Shown here: piece after piece, positions 20,758-23,618 of the stretch
How the letters are laid out: every line of letters begins with the position of its first letter
Numbering within the stretch: the first letter of the stretch is position 1
Assembly: GCA_003252195.1 (NCBI GenBank)
Contig: QKFK01000142.1
Location: forward strand, 1 to 23,618
Direction of reading: 5' to 3'
From: Rhodospirillales bacterium
GTDB lineage: Bacteria > Pseudomonadota > Alphaproteobacteria > QKFK01 > SZUA-500
DNA length: 23,618 nucleotides
Made by a program: the position numbers and the translations under genes
Notes under the pieces: model-generated
Databases searched by the model: none
The model's input: the letters and a program-made list of their open reading frames with translations, nothing else
What the model was told of the DNA's origin: nothing

Positions 20758-21723
20758 TCACACCTCACCATGATTAAGAGCACCTGCTTCACGCACCCCA
20801 TATTTGCGAATTGCATAACGCAATTTTGCAGAACGAGCTCTTGGATTTAATTTGATTTCTTCTTCTTTTGCCGTTACGGCTTTGTTTTTGCCCTCAAACA
20901 GAGGGGTTTCCTCAATCGCTGCAGGAAGATAGCGAGAAGGACGTGGACCTAAACCACATTTGTCTTTGAAAAAGTTTTTAACTATTCTGTCTTCTAGTGA
21001 GTGAAAGGTTACAACAGCTAGAATTCCGCCATCATTAAGCAACTCCTGAGATGCACTTAATGCGCGCTCTAACTCGCCCAATTCATCATTCACGGCAATT
21101 CTTAGCGCTTGAAAAGTGCGTGTTGCAGAATCAATTCCGTTAACTGGCTTCTTGCTCACAGAATGAATAATTTCTTTTAATTCTTTAGTGGTTTCAAAAG
21201 GCTTTTCAGCTCTTCTTGCAACTATTGCCTTTGCAATGCGACGAGAGTTTTTTTCTTCGCCATATTTATAAATCAAATCTGCCAAATCTTTTTCTGGCAT
21301 ATTGTTAACGATATCAGCCGCAGTTTCACCAGACGCAGACATTCTCATGTCTAAAGGTCCATCAAAGCGGAAAGAAAAACCGCGTTCAGCTTCATCTATC
21401 TGCATTGACGAAACACCAATATCAAGCATGATGCCATCAACCTTATTTTGCCCAATTGAACTAAGGCATGATTTCATATCGCCAAATCTACCAGCAACAA
21501 ACTCAAAGCGCTCACCAAATGCTTTACCCATAGCATCTACGCTTTTTTTCACGTTAGGATCTCTATCAATCGCGATTAACTTGCAATTTGCTTTATTCAA
21601 AACTTCTTTGCTATATCCACCAGCACCAAACGTGCCATCAACATAAGTCTTTCCATCTTGAGGATTAATAGCCTCAACAACCTCATTCAACAAAACTGGA
21701 ATATGCAAAGAAAGATTATCCAT
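20758..21723 (-). CDS. rsmH: 16S rRNA (cytosine(1402)-N(4))-methyltransferase RsmH
   Basis: RsmH (MraW) uses S-adenosylmethionine to N4-methylate C1402 in the 16S rRNA decoding centre. In 321 residues the SAM-binding loop YVDGTFGAGGYS (27-38) is followed by IDRDPN, the catalytic-region motif IMLDIGVSSMQID, and the signature FSFRFDGPLDMRM. SRRIAKAIVARR, TFQALRIAVNDELGEL and VVTFHSLEDRIVKNFF follow further on. Length is normal. AGGGGA precedes the ATG, and only 2 nt separate it from the mraZ stop, so the two are certainly co-transcribed. Its place as second gene of the dcw cluster is nearly universal. Confidence 0.98.
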   Translation of the reverse strand: MDNLSLHIPVLLNEVVEAINPQDGKTYVDGTFGAGGYSKEVLNKANCKLIAIDRDPNVKKSVDAMGKAFGERFEFVAGRFGDMKSCLSSIGQNKVDGIMLDIGVSSMQIDEAERGFSFRFDGPLDMRMSASGETAADIVNNMPEKDLADLIYKYGEEKNSRRIAKAIVARRAEKPFETTKELKEIIHSVSKKPVNGIDSATRTFQALRIAVNDELGELERALSASQELLNDGGILAVVTFHSLEDRIVKNFFKDKCGLGPRPSRYLPAAIEETPLFEGKNKAVTAKEEEIKLNPRARSAKLRYAIRKYGVREAGALNHGEV

Positions 21724-21725
21724 AA

Positions 21726-22187
21726 CTATTCCCCTTCTTTTCTGATTGAAGGACGTTTAGCCAAGACACTTGTACGAATTTTCTTTTCTTCTTCTAGCCA
21801 CTTCTCTGGTGACCAAATTTGGAACTTCCTGCCCTTACCAACAAACACAGCCTGAGAAGTAATCCCCGCATGAGAAAGCAACTTTTCAGTCAAGGTAATA
21901 CGACCAGTACTGTCTGACAAAAAGCGTTTAGCATCACCAAAGATTAAATTAGTAAGCTCATCTTGCTCTTCAGAGAAAAAGTCATGTGATGTTTCAATAT
22001 CAGTTGCAAGCTTATCAAGCAAATCTTCACAGCAACCTTCGATACAAGGGGAAGTTAATGAGCGGTAACAAACGATTTCAGCGCCTAGCTCTTTTGAAAT
22101 TGCGCGATAATCAGATGGCAAGGAAACACGCCCTTTAGCGTCCACCTTGTTTGTCACCGTATCGAAAAAGAGAAAACTCTTCCTCAT
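21726..22187 (-). CDS. mraZ: transcriptional regulator MraZ
   Basis: MraZ is a DNA-binding protein of the AbrB/SpoVT fold that forms ring oligomers and, in E. coli, represses its own dcw operon. The 153-residue product has the two tandem MraZ domains with their DxxGR motifs: DAKGRVSLPSDYR (residues 16-28) and DSTGRITLTEKL. GAGG lies five bases before the ATG. It is the first gene of the operon. A matching candidate operator overlaps its promoter about 82-116 bases upstream, which supports autoregulation here. Confidence 0.97.
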   Translation of the reverse strand: MRKSFLFFDTVTNKVDAKGRVSLPSDYRAISKELGAEIVCYRSLTSPCIEGCCEDLLDKLATDIETSHDFFSEEQDELTNLIFGDAKRFLSDSTGRITLTEKLLSHAGITSQAVFVGKGRKFQIWSPEKWLEEEKKIRTSVLAKRPSIRKEGE

Positions 22188-22262
22188 TCCACCCTCATCC
22201 GTTTGTTAACCTTTGGACAATTTTTCGACCCTAAAAATAGTTAATTATGGGCAAAACTATCC

Positions 22263-22298
22263 GACTCATGGTATATCATGGGAAAACATGGGAATCAA
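22263..22298 (-). promoter_or_regulatory. promoter of mraZ and the dcw operon
   Basis: On the minus strand a -35 TTGATT (22293-22298) and a -10 TATACC (22270-22275) are separated by exactly 17 nt. TG at the right place upstream of the -10 (TGATATACC) makes it an extended -10. Transcription would start near 22263, giving a leader of about 75 nt. Four of six bases match consensus in each hexamer. It is a prediction from sequence only. Confidence 0.55.
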
Positions 22299-22303
22299 TG
22301 GGA
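22269..22303 (+). promoter_or_regulatory. MraZ operator: three TGGGA boxes at 10-bp spacing plus one TGGTA
   Basis: TGGGA occurs at 22279, 22289 and 22299, each separated by 5 nt, with a variant TGGTA in the same register at 22269. TGGGN-N5-TGGGN-N5-TGGGN is the operator known for E. coli MraZ. The boxes overlap the -35, spacer and -10 of the predicted mraZ promoter, as expected for repression. Their orientation is on the plus strand, opposite to mraZ. Confidence 0.75.
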
Positions 22304-22555
22304 AAATGGTTAATTTATCAAGATTTTTGGGGTATCAACAGGGGTAAATATTTGTTTTTATTAGTTAATTCAACATATAGCCATTAACACACCAACCAAA
22401 CACAATATATAGTGTTTTATACTTTGCGACTCGTTTAAGACTCACACAAAAATAATCTACCCTCATAATGGTTAACAAAGGTTCAAAATGATAATTTTCA
22501 AAAATTAACTTTTCGATTCGTTTTCGTCTATTCGGGCAATATATTTAGAAGAAGC

Positions 22556-22570
22556 TTAATCAAAGGTTAA
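22556..22570. promoter_or_regulatory. CtrA-like site TTAA-N7-TTAA
   Basis: TTAA at 22556-22559 and 22567-22570 with exactly 7 nt between matches the full CtrA recognition pattern of alphaproteobacteria. On the minus strand it reads TTAACC at its start. It lies about 60 nt before the rnpB -35 and about 370 nt from mraZ. In AT-rich DNA this match may be chance. Confidence 0.25.
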
Positions 22571-22628
22571 AAAATGAGGCTATCCGTTAGTTCTAACAAC
22601 AAAGCCAATTCGAATATTGTTTTTTAAT

Positions 22629-22656
22629 TTGACCTAATACGGAAATTAAGTATTGT
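22629..22656 (+). promoter_or_regulatory. rnpB promoter
   Basis: TTGACC (22629-22634) and TATTGT (22651-22656) are separated by 16 nt. The predicted start, about seven bases downstream, falls at 22662-22663, exactly where the P1 helix of RNase P RNA begins. This agreement is the main support. Confidence 0.6.
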
Positions 22657-22661
22657 GAGGA

Positions 22662-23029
22662 GGCAGGCAGTCAGATAGTCGCCCTACGGGGAGGAAAGTC
22701 CGGGCTTCATGGAAACACGGTGCCAGATAACGTCTGGCTAGATTTTCTAAGGGAAAGTGCCACAGAAACAAACCGCCGCTACATGTAGCGGTAAGGGTGA
22801 AAAGGTGCGGTAAGAGCGCACCGCGTATTTGGCAACAATTTACGGCTAGGCAAACCCCACCGGAAGCAAGACTAAGTTAGGGACACATCTTTGATGTAGT
22901 ACGTGGGTTTTCACACAGTCCCAGTGGTAGGTCGCGTTGAGGGAATAAGCAATTATTCTCCTAGATGAATGGCTATCCGTTATTAGCAATAATAAGCGAC
23001 AGAACCCGGCTTATAGACTGCCTGCTCTT
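22662..23029 (+). ncRNA. rnpB: RNase P RNA (bacterial type A)
   Basis: This is the catalytic RNA of RNase P, which matures the 5' ends of tRNAs. The ends pair as helix P1: GCAGGCAGTC (22663-22672) with GACTGCCTGC (23016-23025). Conserved blocks follow in order: GAGGAAAGTCCGGGC (22691-22705), ACAGAAA, the GGTAAGGGTGAAAAGGTGCG block, AAACCCCACCGGAAGCAAG (about 22853-22871), and near the 3' end ACAGAACCCGGCTTATAGAC, which completes P4. About 368 nt is a normal size. No clear Rho-independent terminator follows. It is divergent from mraZ and convergent with the pepP gene. Confidence 0.97.
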
Positions 23030-23177
23030 AAATCTCACAAGAAAAACCACACCGTCAACACAGCCAAACTCTCTCGCATGCCTAATCACGACAAGCGAAC
23101 CCTAAGATTAACCAAGACCGCCAGACCAGATGTTTTTAAGCAGAATAGCACAATTATATAAGCAAATTTACAAAGTC

Positions 23178-23618
23178 CTATATTGCTCTAGTAGCATGTT
23201 TTAGCCATGAGCTATCTTCTAGCAATGGAGATATTTCATTATAAACTCTAGCATGATAATCATTGAGCCATGTTTTTTCCTTTGGCTCAAGCAAGCCTTC
23301 ATCAACAAGCTTCAAATCAATCGGCACAAGTGTAATCGTCTCAAAACACAGCATTTCTCTTTCTGCTTTTGCCCCCAAATCTGCTTTAGTTACGCAAATG
23401 AGGTTTTCTATTCTAATGCCATATTCGCCTTCTTTATAATAACCAGGCTCATTTGAGATAATCATACCCTCTTTGATTTCTGCATGCCCAGTACGCGGAG
23501 ATATGCTTTGTGGCCCTTCATGCACATTCATAAAACACCCAACTCCATGACCTGTACCATGATCATAATCAAGACCATTCTCCCACAAAGCTTTACGAGC
23601 TAATATGTCCAGATTACG
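23178..23618 (-). CDS. pepP: Xaa-Pro aminopeptidase (aminopeptidase P, long type), C-terminal part
   Basis: The reading frame is open to the window edge, giving the last 146 codons and a TAG stop. Aminopeptidase P is a metallopeptidase (M24, pita-bread fold) that removes an N-terminal residue preceding proline. Metal-site segments are visible: the histidine in HGTGHGVG, a glutamate in ISNEPGYY and a glutamate in GIRIEN. After the catalytic domain, ETITLVPIDLKL and EGLLEPKEKTWLNDYH are typical of the C-terminal segment found in long (about 600-residue) family members. The N-terminal domains lie outside the window. The gene converges on rnpB with 148 nt between them, in which I see no terminator. 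Confidence 0.93.
   Translation of the reverse strand, partial: RNLDILARKALWENGLDYDHGTGHGVGCFMNVHEGPQSISPRTGHAEIKEGMIISNEPGYYKEGEYGIRIENLICVTKADLGAKAEREMLCFETITLVPIDLKLVDEGLLEPKEKTWLNDYHARVYNEISPLLEDSSWLKHATRAI

Larger units (their letters stand above)
22188..22661. other. intergenic region between mraZ and rnpB
   Basis: This 474-nt stretch between divergent transcription units holds no gene that I can support. It carries the mraZ promoter with its TGGGA boxes, the rnpB promoter and a CtrA-like TTAA-N7-TTAA. The 10-mer GGTTAACAAA occurs twice in opposite orientation (minus strand 22203-22212, plus strand 22470-22479), and CAAAGGTT occurs three times. A small dyad AAACAC/GTGTTT lies at 22398-22417. 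The remaining sequence is AT-rich and unremarkable. Confidence 0.65.

Noticed and set aside
20757..20816. A longer ftsL beginning inside rsmH.
   Set aside because: The extra residues come from rsmH codons read in another frame; the ATG at 20756 has GAGG at good spacing and gives the normal FtsL layout.
22321..22350. A replication origin or DnaA-box cluster near the GTATCAACAGGGG sequence.
   Set aside because: No TTATCCACA-like boxes recur; a single loose match in AT-rich DNA is not evidence.

Overview
The window is the division and cell-wall (dcw) cluster of an AT-rich alphaproteobacterium, with its usual downstream neighbours. The assignment rests on gene order: mraZ-rsmH-ftsL-ftsI-murE-mraY-ftsW-murG-murC-murB-ftsQ-ftsA-ftsZ followed by lpxC-bamD-recN-ligA is the alphaproteobacterial arrangement. 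A long FtsZ linker and an alpha-like RNase P RNA beside mraZ agree with it. I cannot name a genus. Every protein gene lies on the minus strand; only rnpB is on the plus strand.

Layout from right to left, which is the direction of transcription. The C-terminal part of a long-type aminopeptidase P gene (pepP) runs in from the right edge. It converges on rnpB (about 22662-23029, plus strand). A 474-nt intergenic region follows, holding the rnpB promoter and a divergent mraZ promoter. The mraZ promoter overlaps three perfect TGGGA repeats at 10-bp spacing, the form of a MraZ operator. From mraZ to ftsZ (22187 to 6312) thirteen genes are packed with short gaps or overlaps and end at a strong terminator after ftsZ. 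They supply peptidoglycan precursors (murE, mraY, murG, murC, murB), the septal synthase (ftsW, ftsI, ftsL, ftsQ) and the Z-ring (ftsA, ftsZ).

A 549-nt gene-free stretch follows, with a degenerate GACTG pentamer repeat and two dyads upstream of lpxC (lipid A synthesis). lpxC has its own terminator. Last come bamD (outer-membrane protein assembly), recN (DNA repair, frameshifted here) and ligA (DNA ligase), which are tightly coupled.

The features most worth attention are these. (1) A MurE fused to a decayed MurF that has lost the P-loop, the carbamylated lysine and the whole C-terminal domain. (2) murD and ddl are absent from their usual places. (3) An 11-bp perfect inverted repeat can fold over the lpxC ribosome binding site. 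(4) The MraZ-type boxes sit in the opposite orientation to E. coli and lie across the core promoter. (5) recN carries a single-base frameshift. I found no mobile element, CRISPR array, tRNA or clearly foreign gene, and no wholly new system; the novelty lies in the modified dcw genes and leader elements.
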